A stretch of 17,110 bases of DNA from JBGTLA01 sp041744375 (lineage in GTDB: Bacteria; Actinomycetota; Acidimicrobiia; Spongiisociales; ZC4RG35): NCBI GenBank assembly GCA_041744375.1, contig JBGTLA010000171.1:1-17110 (forward strand), read 5' to 3'. How positions within the stretch are numbered: the first letter of the stretch is position 1; every line of letters begins with the position of its first letter. The notes under the pieces are model-generated. The model saw only the letters and a program-made list of their open reading frames with translations. It was not told where the DNA came from and made no database searches. Below are positions 1 through 7,748 of this stretch, in pieces. A program made the translations under genes and the position numbers.

Positions 1-170
1 GGGGGCCGCGCCTCGACGACATCGCCGATTGGGCGGGGTGTCGCTTCTCGGATGTGGCGGGAATCGGCACCCAGCAGCTGGTCACCGGCACCATCGAACA
101 CGTCGAGCTCTCGGACCTGGTGTCGCCGTTGCTCTACTTCCGGGGCGGCTACCGGGGTCTCGCCCGGTGA
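1..170 (+). CDS. C-terminal end of a flavin-reductase-like protein (5' partial)
   Basis: The frame starting at base 3 is open from the window edge to a TGA at 168-170, so only about the last 55 residues are present. The visible segment contains GIGTQQLVTGTIEHVEL and then PLLYFRGGYRGLAR. This matches the end of the flavin reductase (FMN-binding split barrel, RutF/HpaC-like) fold, where a strand of the type 'vG.v' is followed by a 'PLlYyrGgYr.L' tail near the C-terminus. Members of that family bind FMN and reduce it with NAD(P)H, usually to feed a partner monooxygenase. The substrate-specific part lies outside the window, so no partner can be named. Its stop overlaps the rimO GTG start (GTGA), suggesting co-translation. 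The family call is an inference from a short tail. Confidence 0.6.
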   Translation, partial: GPRLDDIADWAGCRFSDVAGIGTQQLVTGTIEHVELSDLVSPLLYFRGGYRGLAR

Positions 171-1501
171 GACCCACTTACCACCTCACGACGCTGGGCT
201 GTGCCAAGAATCAGGTCGACTCCGAGAAGCTGGAGGCGATGCTAGGGGAGGCGGGGTACGACCCATCTCCATCGCTCGACGACGCCGACGTGGTCATGGT
301 CAACACCTGTGCTTTCATCGAAGACGCCCGCCGCGAGTCCGTGGATACGATTCTGGCAGTCCAAGAAGCGCGGCGTCCGGGGGCGAGAACGATCGTCCTC
401 GGTTGCATGGCCCAACGCTTCGGGGTCGACGTGGCCGCCGCCCTTCCCGAGGTCGACGCCGTGCTGGGTCTCGACCGCTATCACGACCTGGTTTCCACCT
501 TGGACGGCTTGACCGGCCATCGTCCGCTCACGATCCGGCCCCGCCCCACAATGGACATCCTCCATCAGGTGGCCCGGCCGGAGCCGACGACCCCCTACGC
601 CTATGTGAAAGCGGCGGAGGGATGTGACAAGCCTTGCACCTTCTGCGCCATACCTCTCATACGCGGCAAGCAGCGGTCGCGTCGCCCGATGGAGGTTCGA
701 TCCGAGGTGGAGGGCCTGGTGGCAGCGGGTGTCTCGGAGGTGGTCTTGGTGGCGCAAGACCTCGCTGCCTACGGGCGAGACCTCGACGAGGCTTCCCGCA
801 CCCCTGTGATCACCGACCTGTTGTCGTCCCTGTCGGAGGTAGCCGGCCTCCGGCGTCTGCGTCTCTTGTATCTGTACCCACGGGAGATCCGCCCGTCTCT
901 CGTCGAGCAGATGACCGCCGACTCCATCGTGGCGTCATACTTCGACCTCTCCCTCCAGCACGCCACCCGGCGCCTTCTCCGGGCCATGAAACGTTCCGGC
1001 GGGGGCGACGCCTACCGGCGCCTCATCGGCGAGATCCGATCGGCCGACCCGGACGCCACCTTGCGGTCCAGCTTCATCGTCGGCTTTCCCGGCGAAACCG
1101 ACGACGACGTCGAGGAGCTGGCCGCGTTCCTCGAAGAGGTCCGCCTCGACTGGGCTGGCTTTTTTCCGTATTCACCCGAGGAGGGCACGCCCGCAGCCGA
1201 GCTGGGGAACAAGGTCGAGCCCGATTCGGTGTCGGAGCGGCTCCGCTACCTGCAGGCACTCCAAGACGACATCACCACCTCGGCCAACCTGAACCAGGTG
1301 GGCCGTCGCCTCGAGGTACTGGTGGACCAGGTCGAGGAGGGCCTGGCGGTGGGCCGCTCGTACCGGGAAGCCCCCGAGATCGACGGCATCATCACCCTCG
1401 ACTCAGGCTCACCGGGGGAGTGGGTGACCGCCGAGATCACCGCCGCCTACGGCCCCGACCTCGAAGCCGTTCGGGTCGACTCCGGGGAGCGGAAGTCGTG
1501 A
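167..1501 (+). CDS. rimO: Ribosomal protein S12 methylthiotransferase RimO
   Basis: Radical-SAM methylthiotransferase of 444 residues, a normal RimO length, expected to add a methylthio group to an aspartate of ribosomal protein uS12. The N-terminal UPF0004 domain begins with LTTLGCAKNQVDSE (residues 7-20), the RimO-type signature. It carries the three auxiliary-cluster cysteines C12, C48 and C80. The radical-SAM motif GCDKPCTFC gives C153, C157 and C160. GFPGET lies at 306-311, and a TRAM domain occupies roughly 378-437. The start is the GTG at 167, which overlaps the preceding stop. An in-frame start further upstream would add about 46 residues that do not belong to the family and run over the preceding gene. 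The TGA overlaps the GTG of cinA, so the two are probably translationally coupled. Confidence 0.95.
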   Translation: MRPTYHLTTLGCAKNQVDSEKLEAMLGEAGYDPSPSLDDADVVMVNTCAFIEDARRESVDTILAVQEARRPGARTIVLGCMAQRFGVDVAAALPEVDAVLGLDRYHDLVSTLDGLTGHRPLTIRPRPTMDILHQVARPEPTTPYAYVKAAEGCDKPCTFCAIPLIRGKQRSRRPMEVRSEVEGLVAAGVSEVVLVAQDLAAYGRDLDEASRTPVITDLLSSLSEVAGLRRLRLLYLYPREIRPSLVEQMTADSIVASYFDLSLQHATRRLLRAMKRSGGGDAYRRLIGEIRSADPDATLRSSFIVGFPGETDDDVEELAAFLEEVRLDWAGFFPYSPEEGTPAAELGNKVEPDSVSERLRYLQALQDDITTSANLNQVGRRLEVLVDQVEEGLAVGRSYREAPEIDGIITLDSGSPGEWVTAEITAAYGPDLEAVRVDSGERKS

Positions 1502-2736
1502 TCGTCGAGGTGGTGGCGGTCGGCACCGAGCTGTTGTTGGGCCAGATCGTCAACGGCAATGGCGCCTTCATCGGGTCCCGCCTGGCAGAACAGGGTTTCG
1601 ATGCCCACCATCAACAAGTGGTCGGCGACAACCTCGACCGGATGGAGTCGGCCCTGCGCACGGCCATGGCACGGGCCGACGCCGTCATCATCACCGGAGG
1701 GATCGGACCCACCCAAGACGACATCACCCGTGAGGCGATGTGCGCCGCCACGGACCGCGCCATGGAGCACTCGGACCTCTACGAGTCCGAGCTGCGCCGG
1801 CGATGGGAGCGCAGCGGCCGTGTGATGCCCCCGTCCAACGTGCGCCAGGCCGATCATCCCCGGGGCGCCGAGCTGCTGGCCAACCCCAAGGGGTCTGCCC
1901 CGGGTTTGGCACTTCTCCACGACGACACCTGGATCTTCGCCCTTCCCGGCGTTCCCGAGGAGATGGAACTCCTGCTGGCCGACCACGTCCTCCCCCGCCT
2001 GCGACGGTCCGCCGGCATCGACGAGGTGCTCGTCAGCCGTCTGCTGCGAAGCTGGGGCAAGTCCGAGTCCCAGGTAGCCGATGAGCTCGACGATCTTTAC
2101 CGCTCCTCGACCAACCCATCGATGGCTTTCCTGGCGTCGGCGGGTGAGATCAAGATCCGCATCACCGCCAAAGCCGAGCACGTCGCCGCCGCCGAGGCCC
2201 TCATCGCTCCCATGGAGGCGCAGGTCAAAGAGCGCATGGGCGGGTCGATCTTCGCGGTGGACGACGAGACGATCGAGTCTGTCCTGTTGAATCGCCTGGC
2301 CGAACGATCTTGGACCATCGGGACGGCGGAGTCGGTCACCGGGGGAGGGGTGGCGACCCGGCTCACCTCGGTGCCCGGGGCCTCCGAGGTCTTCCGGGGA
2401 GCGATCGTGGCCTACAGCAGCGATCTCAAGGCCGAGCTCTTGGGGGTCGACGTCAGTGGCGGCGTCGTGAACGAGTCCGTGGCCACGGCCATGGCCGCAG
2501 GAGCACGCCAAACACTGGGGGTGGACGTGGCAGTCTCGACGACGGGGGTGGCCGGCCCGGTGGAACTGGAACATCCGCCCGGGCGGGTGATCATCGGTGT
2601 GGCGACACCCATGGAAGCCCACAGTCGCACGCTCGTCTTCCCCGGAGACCGCGAGCGGGTGCGCGTCTACGCCGCCACCGCGGCACTCCAGCACGCCCGC
2701 CTGGGCGTGGAAGGGACATGGTGGCCCAAGACCTGA
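1498..2736 (+). CDS. cinA: CinA-family protein (MoCF domain plus NMN-deamidase-like domain)
   Basis: Two-domain CinA protein of 412 residues starting at the GTG that overlaps the rimO stop. The N-terminal MoCF-like domain (about 1-170) has VAVGTELLLGQIVN and GGIGPTQDD (67-75), the nucleotide-binding core seen in CinA/COG1058 proteins with ADP-ribose or FAD pyrophosphatase activity. A linker domain spans about 175-255. The C-terminal domain (about 257-405) is the PncC type, known in other CinA proteins to deamidate nicotinamide mononucleotide in pyridine-nucleotide recycling. Here the usual AESCTGG reads AESVTGG (277-283). The usual glycine-rich TG-AGPGGG segment reads TGVAGPVELEHPPG (349-362), so deamidase activity is uncertain. 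cinA commonly lies just upstream of recA, as it does here with thpR between them. Confidence 0.92.
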   Translation: MIVEVVAVGTELLLGQIVNGNGAFIGSRLAEQGFDAHHQQVVGDNLDRMESALRTAMARADAVIITGGIGPTQDDITREAMCAATDRAMEHSDLYESELRRRWERSGRVMPPSNVRQADHPRGAELLANPKGSAPGLALLHDDTWIFALPGVPEEMELLLADHVLPRLRRSAGIDEVLVSRLLRSWGKSESQVADELDDLYRSSTNPSMAFLASAGEIKIRITAKAEHVAAAEALIAPMEAQVKERMGGSIFAVDDETIESVLLNRLAERSWTIGTAESVTGGGVATRLTSVPGASEVFRGAIVAYSSDLKAELLGVDVSGGVVNESVATAMAAGARQTLGVDVAVSTTGVAGPVELEHPPGRVIIGVATPMEAHSRTLVFPGDRERVRVYAATAALQHARLGVEGTWWPKT

Positions 2737-3257
2737 AGGGCGGACCGGTGTTTGCGGCGCTGGTGCCTCCCCCCGAGATCACCGTCCCTCTCGCCGACCT
2801 GGTCGATCGCTGGGAGGTTCCCGGGCGGAGAGTTCCTCCCCACAACCTCCACCTCACGCTTCGCTTCGCCGGGCGGATCGACGCCGTCACCCTCGAGCGG
2901 TGGTCGGCTGCCCTGAGCGAGATCTCCGCCCCTCGCCTCACCGTGAGCCTGCGCCAACCAGGAGCATTCCCGCACCCGAAGCGGGCCACCGTGGTGTGGC
3001 TGGGCGTGGAGTCTCGGGGCCTGGAACAGTTGGCAGCCGAGGTAGAAGAAGCCGCATCGGCGGCGGGCCTCTCCTCCGAGGAACGTCCGTTTCGACCTCA
3101 TGTCACACTTTCTCGGCTCCGACCACCCGAAGACATCCGCTCCTGGCTGGAGAGGGTGTCGGTCCCCGCCGGTCTGAAGTGGACGGCGCAGACCATGCAA
3201 CTGTGCGAGACGGTGGGTGGTCGGTACCTTCCCCGAGAGACCTTCGCCCTGACATGA
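2718..3257 (+). CDS. thpR: RNA 2',3'-cyclic phosphodiesterase (2'-5' RNA ligase family)
   Basis: Protein of 179 residues belonging to the 2H phosphoesterase family (LigT/ThpR). Both hallmark HxT motifs are present: HLT at 45-47 within NLHLTLRFAG, and HVT at 128-130 within FRPHVTLSRL. The spacing and total length match bacterial ThpR. The family hydrolyses 2',3'-cyclic phosphates on RNA to 2'-phosphates and can join 2'-5' RNA ends in vitro; its physiological role is poorly known. The chosen ATG overlaps the end of cinA by 19 bases; a GTG three bases later (2721) is equally possible and lies better spaced from the GGAAGGG at 2709-2715. It is the last gene before the recA promoter and probably ends the rimO-cinA-thpR transcript. 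Confidence 0.9.
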   Translation: MVAQDLKGGPVFAALVPPPEITVPLADLVDRWEVPGRRVPPHNLHLTLRFAGRIDAVTLERWSAALSEISAPRLTVSLRQPGAFPHPKRATVVWLGVESRGLEQLAAEVEEAASAAGLSSEERPFRPHVTLSRLRPPEDIRSWLERVSVPAGLKWTAQTMQLCETVGGRYLPRETFALT

Positions 3258-3266
3258 TCGATTTCC

Positions 3267-3295
3267 TTGGGCCGAACATCTGTTCGGTGTAGTGT
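3267..3295 (+). promoter_or_regulatory. recA promoter with LexA box in the spacer
   Basis: A -35-like TTGGGC (3267-3272) is followed after exactly 17 bases by a -10-like TAGTGT (3290-3295). The spacer contains CGAACATCTGTTCG (3273-3286), a perfect inverted repeat matching the Gram-positive/actinobacterial LexA consensus CGAAC-N4-GTTCG. LexA bound there would cover the promoter, so recA is expected to be derepressed on DNA damage. The -35 is a weak match; the operator is strong. Confidence 0.85.
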
Positions 3296-3451
3296 TTCTG
3301 TCTCACACATCCGGTACCTTGCCGGTGGGCGGTCGCAGAGACCCGCACGGCGAGGAGGAGCCACGACCGACAGGAGCAACTGGTGCAGACTAGGAACGGC
3401 CAACGAGGCAACACCGCGGCACGTGGAGAGTCCGTAGAGCGAGGAACGCAG

Positions 3452-4534
3452 ATGGATCGAGACAACTACGCCGAGAAGCAGAAACCCGGTGAACGTCAAA
3501 AGTCTCTCGACATGGCCATGGCCCAGATCGAGCGACAGTACGGCAAGGGCGCGGTCATGAAGATGGGTGAAGGTGCCCTGCGCACCGTCGAGGTCATTTC
3601 GACCGGTGCCCTCTCCCTCGACCTGGCCCTCGGCATCGGTGGAGTGCCCCGCGGCCGGATCGTGGAGATCTATGGCCCCGAAGCGTCCGGAAAGACCAGC
3701 CTCGCTCTCCATATTGTGGCCGAGGCCCAGCGCAACGGGGGCATCGCCGCCTTCGTGGACGCCGAGCACGCCCTCGACCCGGTGTATGCCCGCGCCATCG
3801 GCGTCGACGTCGACGAGCTCCTCATCTCCCAACCCGACACCGGCGAGCAGGCCCTCGAGATCGCCGACATGCTCATTCGCTCCGGCGCTCTCGATGTCCT
3901 CGTCATCGACTCGGTGGCGGCTCTCGTGCCGCGAGCCGAGATCGAAGGGGAGATGGGCGACAGCCACGTCGGCCTCCAGGCCCGTCTCATGTCCCAGGCG
4001 TTGCGCAAGCTGGCCGGCACCCTCAACAAGTCGAGGACCACAGCCGTGTTCATCAACCAGCTGCGCGAAAAGATAGGGGTGATGTTCGGTTCACCGGAGA
4101 CCACCTCAGGGGGGCGTGCCCTCAAGTTCTACTCGAGCGTTCGCCTCGATGTGCGCCGGATCGAAGCCATCAAGGACGGATCCGAAGACGTCGGCAACCG
4201 GGTGCGGGTGAAAGTGGCCAAGAACAAGATGGCGCCACCGTTCCGCAAGGCCGAGTTCGACATCATGTTCGGCGAGGGGATCTCGCGCGAGGGGAGTCTG
4301 CTCGATGTGGCCGTCGAAGAGGGTGTAGCTCGCAAGAGTGGAGCTTGGTACACCTTCGACGACGACCAGTTGGGACAAGGGCGCGAGAACGCCAAGCGTT
4401 TCCTCCGCGAGAACCCCGAGGTAGCGGTCCAACTCCAGGCCAAGGTGTACGAAGCGGTGGGTCTCGGCCAACCGGCGACGCCCCAAGCGGAGACCGAGGC
4501 GGATCTCACCTCCGTGGAGCCCTCCGAGGAGTAG
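3452..4534 (+). CDS. recA: Recombinase RecA
   Basis: RecA of 360 residues: the ATP-dependent strand-exchange filament protein, and the co-protease that triggers LexA self-cleavage. Walker A is GPEASGKT (75-82) and Walker B is VLVIDS (149-154). DNA-binding loop L2 starts at MFGSPETTSGG (211-221), and INQLREKIG is at 201-209. The C-terminal tail is acidic (SVEPSEE). There is no intein. The chosen ATG has GAGGAA (3441-3446) five bases upstream, and the N-terminus then matches family length. An in-frame GTG at 3383, with its own AGGAG at 3372-3376, would add 23 residues and cannot be excluded. Regulation is by the LexA box about 165 bases upstream. recX, which often follows recA, is not present. 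Confidence 0.98.
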   Translation: MDRDNYAEKQKPGERQKSLDMAMAQIERQYGKGAVMKMGEGALRTVEVISTGALSLDLALGIGGVPRGRIVEIYGPEASGKTSLALHIVAEAQRNGGIAAFVDAEHALDPVYARAIGVDVDELLISQPDTGEQALEIADMLIRSGALDVLVIDSVAALVPRAEIEGEMGDSHVGLQARLMSQALRKLAGTLNKSRTTAVFINQLREKIGVMFGSPETTSGGRALKFYSSVRLDVRRIEAIKDGSEDVGNRVRVKVAKNKMAPPFRKAEFDIMFGEGISREGSLLDVAVEEGVARKSGAWYTFDDDQLGQGRENAKRFLRENPEVAVQLQAKVYEAVGLGQPATPQAETEADLTSVEPSEE

Positions 4535-4667
4535 AGATACCGAACGAGGCGCCGGGGGACTAGGCTTTCCATCCAATACACGAACCGAACATTGAATGTG
4601 AGAAAGGCCGCCGTCAGGTGTCTGGAATGAGCTTCGATACGGGTTGACCGGGAGCGGAGGAGGAGGA

Positions 4668-4682
4668 GGAGGTGACACCTCC
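4668..4682 (+). repeat. Short inverted repeat in the recA-rny gap
   Basis: GGAGGTG and CACCTCC form a perfect 7-base inverted repeat around a single A, at the end of a purine-rich GGA run (4656-4672). As RNA it would fold with fewer pairs and a 3-base loop. No T-run follows, so it is not a classical terminator. It may be part of the rny leader. The rest of 4535-4811 shows no supported ORF. Confidence 0.4.
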
Positions 4683-4732
4683 GCCGACTTCGCCACATCG
4701 GTGTCCCTGACGATGACTCGACCGCTTTGGTT

Positions 4733-4767
4733 CGTGTGCCGGGCCCCGGGCTCGGCACACGCGTTTT
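4733..4767 (+). terminator. Terminator-like hairpin between recA and rny
   Basis: CGTGTGCCG (4733-4741) pairs perfectly with CGGCACACG (4753-4761), a 9-base GC-rich stem. The 11-base loop can itself pair through GCC/GGC. A TTTT run follows at 4764-4767. This could end the recA transcript or act as a structure in the rny 5' leader, 45 bases before the rny start. The T-run is short, so efficiency is uncertain. Confidence 0.55.
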
Positions 4768-4811
4768 CGAGCGGACTCTCGGCCGCCCGGCGGCGGGTGA
4801 AGGGAGCAATC

Positions 4812-6353
4812 ATGAGTGGGGTACAGGTCGTCCTGCTGACGACTGTCGTGACGGCGGTGGCGCTCGCCCTCGGGTATGCCATCGCCTCCGCTCTCTCCGT
4901 GCGGCGCCGCCGCCGCGATGGAGAATCCGCCGAGGATGCCTTGGGCCAGGCGAGACTGGAAGCACAACGCATCCTGGCCAAGGCCGAGGAAGAGGGCCGG
5001 GCGAGAGCCGAGACCTACCGCGAGCGCGAAGAGGCCGGGCTCGAGCACCGGCGCCTCGAGGTGGGGAACCTGGAACAGAGGCTCGCCCAGCGTGAGGAGA
5101 CCCTCGAACAACGCGCATCCAACCTCGCCACCCGCGAGACCATGCTCATTGCACGTGAGACCGAGCTGTCCGAGGCACGCCACGACGCCGAGCGTCTCAA
5201 GGAACAGGCTCGCTCCGATCTGGAGAGGGTCTCGGGGATCGATGCCCGTGCGGCCAAGGAAGAGCTCCTTGGACAGGTGGAGGATGAGGCTCGTCGCGAT
5301 GCCATGCTTCTGGTACGTGACCTCGAGATCAAGGCCCGGGAAGAGGCCGATAAACGCAGTCGCCGCATCCTGGCGACTGCTATTCAACGTCTCGCAGCCG
5401 AAGTGGTGACCGAGTCGACACTGTCGACCGTGCCCCTTCCGTCCGACGACATGAAAGGCCGCATCATCGGCCGCGAGGGTCGGAACATCCGCCACCTCGA
5501 GTCGGTGACCGGCGTGAACCTCATCGTCGACGACACTCCCGAAGCCGTCTCGGTCAGCTCGTTCGATCCCGTCCGCCGAGAAGTGGCCCGTATCACGTTG
5601 GAGAGGCTAGTCGCCGACGGCCGGATTCATCCGGCATCCATCGAAGAGGCCTACGAGAAGGCGCGCGATGAGGTGGAACAGAGCGTGCGTGATGCCGGCG
5701 AGTGGGCCCTCTTGGAGGTTGGTCTGACGCGGATGAATCCCGAGTTGGTGACACTGTTGGGCCGTCTCAAGTTTCGCACCTCCTACGGCCAGAATGTGCT
5801 CAACCACCTGGTCGAGTCCGCCCATATCGCTTCGATGTTGTCCACCGAGCTGGGCATCGATCCCGCCCCGGTGCGTCGGGCTGCCCTCCTCCATGACATC
5901 GGCAAGGCGGTCACCCACGAAGTGGAAGGATCTCATGCCCTGATCGGGGCCGAGATCGCCCGTCGCTTCGGTGAGGACCCGGCGGTAGTGCATGGCATCG
6001 AGGCCCATCACAACGAGGTGGAGCCGCGCACGGTTCTCGCCGTGATCGTTCAGGCGGCAGATACGGTTTCGGCAGCTCGTCCCGGGGCACGTCGCGAGAC
6101 CCTCGAGTCGTACGTCCGGAGGTTGGAGCGCCTAGAGACGCTGGCTTTGGAGTTCGAGGGCGTCGAGCGCGTCTTCGCCCTCCAGGCCGGCCGTGAGGTT
6201 CGAGTGGTCGTGGACCCCGGAGAGGTGTCGGATCTGGAAGCCAACGATCTCGCCCGACGGATCGCCCGCAAACTGGAAGAGGACCTGCAGTATCCGGGGT
6301 CCATCCAGGTCACGGTCATCCGCGAGTTCCGGGCTACCGACTACGCCCGCTGA
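4812..6353 (+). CDS. rny: Ribonuclease Y
   Basis: Membrane-anchored endoribonuclease of 513 residues, the usual RNase Y size, which starts mRNA decay in many Gram-positive bacteria. The order of parts is canonical: an N-terminal transmembrane helix (about 4-29), a basic stop-transfer RRRRR, and a long charged coiled coil (about 40-185). A KH RNA-binding domain has GRIIGREGRNIR (216-227). The HD domain has HDIGKA (361-366) with further conserved histidines (HGIEAHH, 394-400). The family C-terminal signature is present as VIREFRATDYAR. The start is ATG 4812 with AGGGAG (4801-4806) at ideal spacing. miaB begins one base after the stop. RNase Y followed by miaB-miaA is consistent with a tRNA/mRNA processing operon. 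Confidence 0.96.
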   Translation: MSGVQVVLLTTVVTAVALALGYAIASALSVRRRRRDGESAEDALGQARLEAQRILAKAEEEGRARAETYREREEAGLEHRRLEVGNLEQRLAQREETLEQRASNLATRETMLIARETELSEARHDAERLKEQARSDLERVSGIDARAAKEELLGQVEDEARRDAMLLVRDLEIKAREEADKRSRRILATAIQRLAAEVVTESTLSTVPLPSDDMKGRIIGREGRNIRHLESVTGVNLIVDDTPEAVSVSSFDPVRREVARITLERLVADGRIHPASIEEAYEKARDEVEQSVRDAGEWALLEVGLTRMNPELVTLLGRLKFRTSYGQNVLNHLVESAHIASMLSTELGIDPAPVRRAALLHDIGKAVTHEVEGSHALIGAEIARRFGEDPAVVHGIEAHHNEVEPRTVLAVIVQAADTVSAARPGARRETLESYVRRLERLETLALEFEGVERVFALQAGREVRVVVDPGEVSDLEANDLARRIARKLEEDLQYPGSIQVTVIREFRATDYAR

Positions 6354-6354
6354 C

Positions 6355-7743
6355 ATGGCCACCTCGACGGTTCTGCCGTTGCCGCGTCGGCGGATCGAGC
6401 CGCAGCGGCCGCCGACACGGCTGGGCAAGCGCTACCTGATCCGAACCTTCGGCTGCCAGATGAACGAGCACGACTCCGAGCGCATCGCCGGGCTCTTTCA
6501 GCTCGACGGCATGACCCAGGCCGGGGGGATGGACGAGGCGGACGTCGTATTCATCAACACATGCACGATCCGCGAGAACGCCGACAACCGGCTCTACGGG
6601 ACCCTCGGCCACCTCAAACAACTCAAGGAGGCGCGGCCGTCGGCCGTGTTGGTGGTGGGAGGTTGCGCCGCGCAGAAGGACCGGGACCTGGTTCGAGAGC
6701 GGGCGCCGTGGGTGGATGTCGTTCTGGGCACCCACAACCTCGATCGGGTCCTCGACCTGATGGATCATGCCGAGGAGTGGGGCGGCATCACCGAGATCGC
6801 CGATGAACTCGAGACCATGCCGTCGGTGCTGCCGGTCAGGCGTGAGACTCCCCATTCGGCCTGGGTCACCATTCAGGTGGGGTGCAACAACACCTGCACC
6901 TTCTGCATCGTTCCCGCCGTGCGCGGCCTCGAGGTGTCGCGACGCCCCGGCGACATCATCGGGGAGGTGGAGCGTCTCGCCGCCGACGGAGTCGTCGAAG
7001 TGACCCTACTGGGACAGAATGTCGACACCTACGGTCGTGACCTCGCCATTGGTGGTCGCCGACGCCCCATCTTCGCCGATCTGCTCCGTCAGGTCGGCGG
7101 AGTCGAAGGAATTCGCCGTGTCCGGTTCACCAGCCCTCACCCGGCCGATTTCCGAGCCGACGTGGCATTGGCCATGGCCGAGACCCCCGCAGTGTGTGAA
7201 CAACTGCACTTGCCGCTCCAGAGCGGTTCAGATCGAATCCTGGCGGCCATGCATCGCGGGTACAACCGCCAGAGATACCTGCAGCGGCTGGACATGGCCC
7301 GGGAGACCATTCCCGACCTCACGGTCAGTACCGACATCATCGTCGGCTTCCCCGGCGAGACGGAAGACGACTTCGAGGCCACGATGGAAGTGGTAGAGCA
7401 GGCCCGGTTCGACTCGGCCTACACGTTCATCTTCTCCCCCCGGCCGGGGACAGCGGCGGCAGAGATGACGGCGGAATTCGTGAACCCCGACGTCATCGGC
7501 GCCCGCTTCGAACGACTGGCCGCCGCCCAGAACCGTATCTCCGGTGAGCGCAACGCCGCCCTGGTGGGCTCCGTCTTGGAGGTGCTGGCCGAAGGTCCGT
7601 CGAAAAAGGACCCGGATGTCGCCACGACCCGCAGTCGCGGGGGTCGGGTTGTCCACGTCCCCGGCCGCATCCAGGCGGGCACGTTCCTCGACGCCGAGGT
7701 CCTGTCGTCTTCGCAGCACCATGTCGTGGGGAGAGCCCTCTGA
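6355..7743 (+). CDS. miaB: tRNA-2-methylthio-N6-dimethylallyladenosine synthase MiaB
   Basis: Radical-SAM methylthiotransferase of 462 residues that converts i6A37 to ms2i6A37 in tRNAs reading UNN codons. The N-terminal domain starts with TFGCQMNEHDSE (31-42), the MiaB-type signature, which separates it from the RimO paralogue in this window. Auxiliary-cluster cysteines are C34, C70 and C104. The radical-SAM motif is GCNNTCTFC, with C177, C181 and C184. PLQSGSD (287-293) and GFPGETEDDF (331-340) are conserved. A TRAM domain fills about 402-462. The start ATG lies one base after the rny stop. A 24-residue N-terminal extension rich in Pro/Arg precedes the domain, as in some actinobacterial MiaB. 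The next gene, miaA, makes its substrate. Confidence 0.96.
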   Translation: MATSTVLPLPRRRIEPQRPPTRLGKRYLIRTFGCQMNEHDSERIAGLFQLDGMTQAGGMDEADVVFINTCTIRENADNRLYGTLGHLKQLKEARPSAVLVVGGCAAQKDRDLVRERAPWVDVVLGTHNLDRVLDLMDHAEEWGGITEIADELETMPSVLPVRRETPHSAWVTIQVGCNNTCTFCIVPAVRGLEVSRRPGDIIGEVERLAADGVVEVTLLGQNVDTYGRDLAIGGRRRPIFADLLRQVGGVEGIRRVRFTSPHPADFRADVALAMAETPAVCEQLHLPLQSGSDRILAAMHRGYNRQRYLQRLDMARETIPDLTVSTDIIVGFPGETEDDFEATMEVVEQARFDSAYTFIFSPRPGTAAAEMTAEFVNPDVIGARFERLAAAQNRISGERNAALVGSVLEVLAEGPSKKDPDVATTRSRGGRVVHVPGRIQAGTFLDAEVLSSSQHHVVGRAL

Positions 7744-7748
7744 CCCGT

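Noticed and set aside
1447..2694. Minus-strand frame of 415 codons opposite rimO and cinA
   Set aside because: It is antisense to cinA, which has clear family motifs. Long antisense frames are expected in GC-rich DNA.
4535..4811. A recX gene after recA
   Set aside because: No frame in this gap is long enough or resembles RecX. The purine-rich and hairpin sequences look non-coding.
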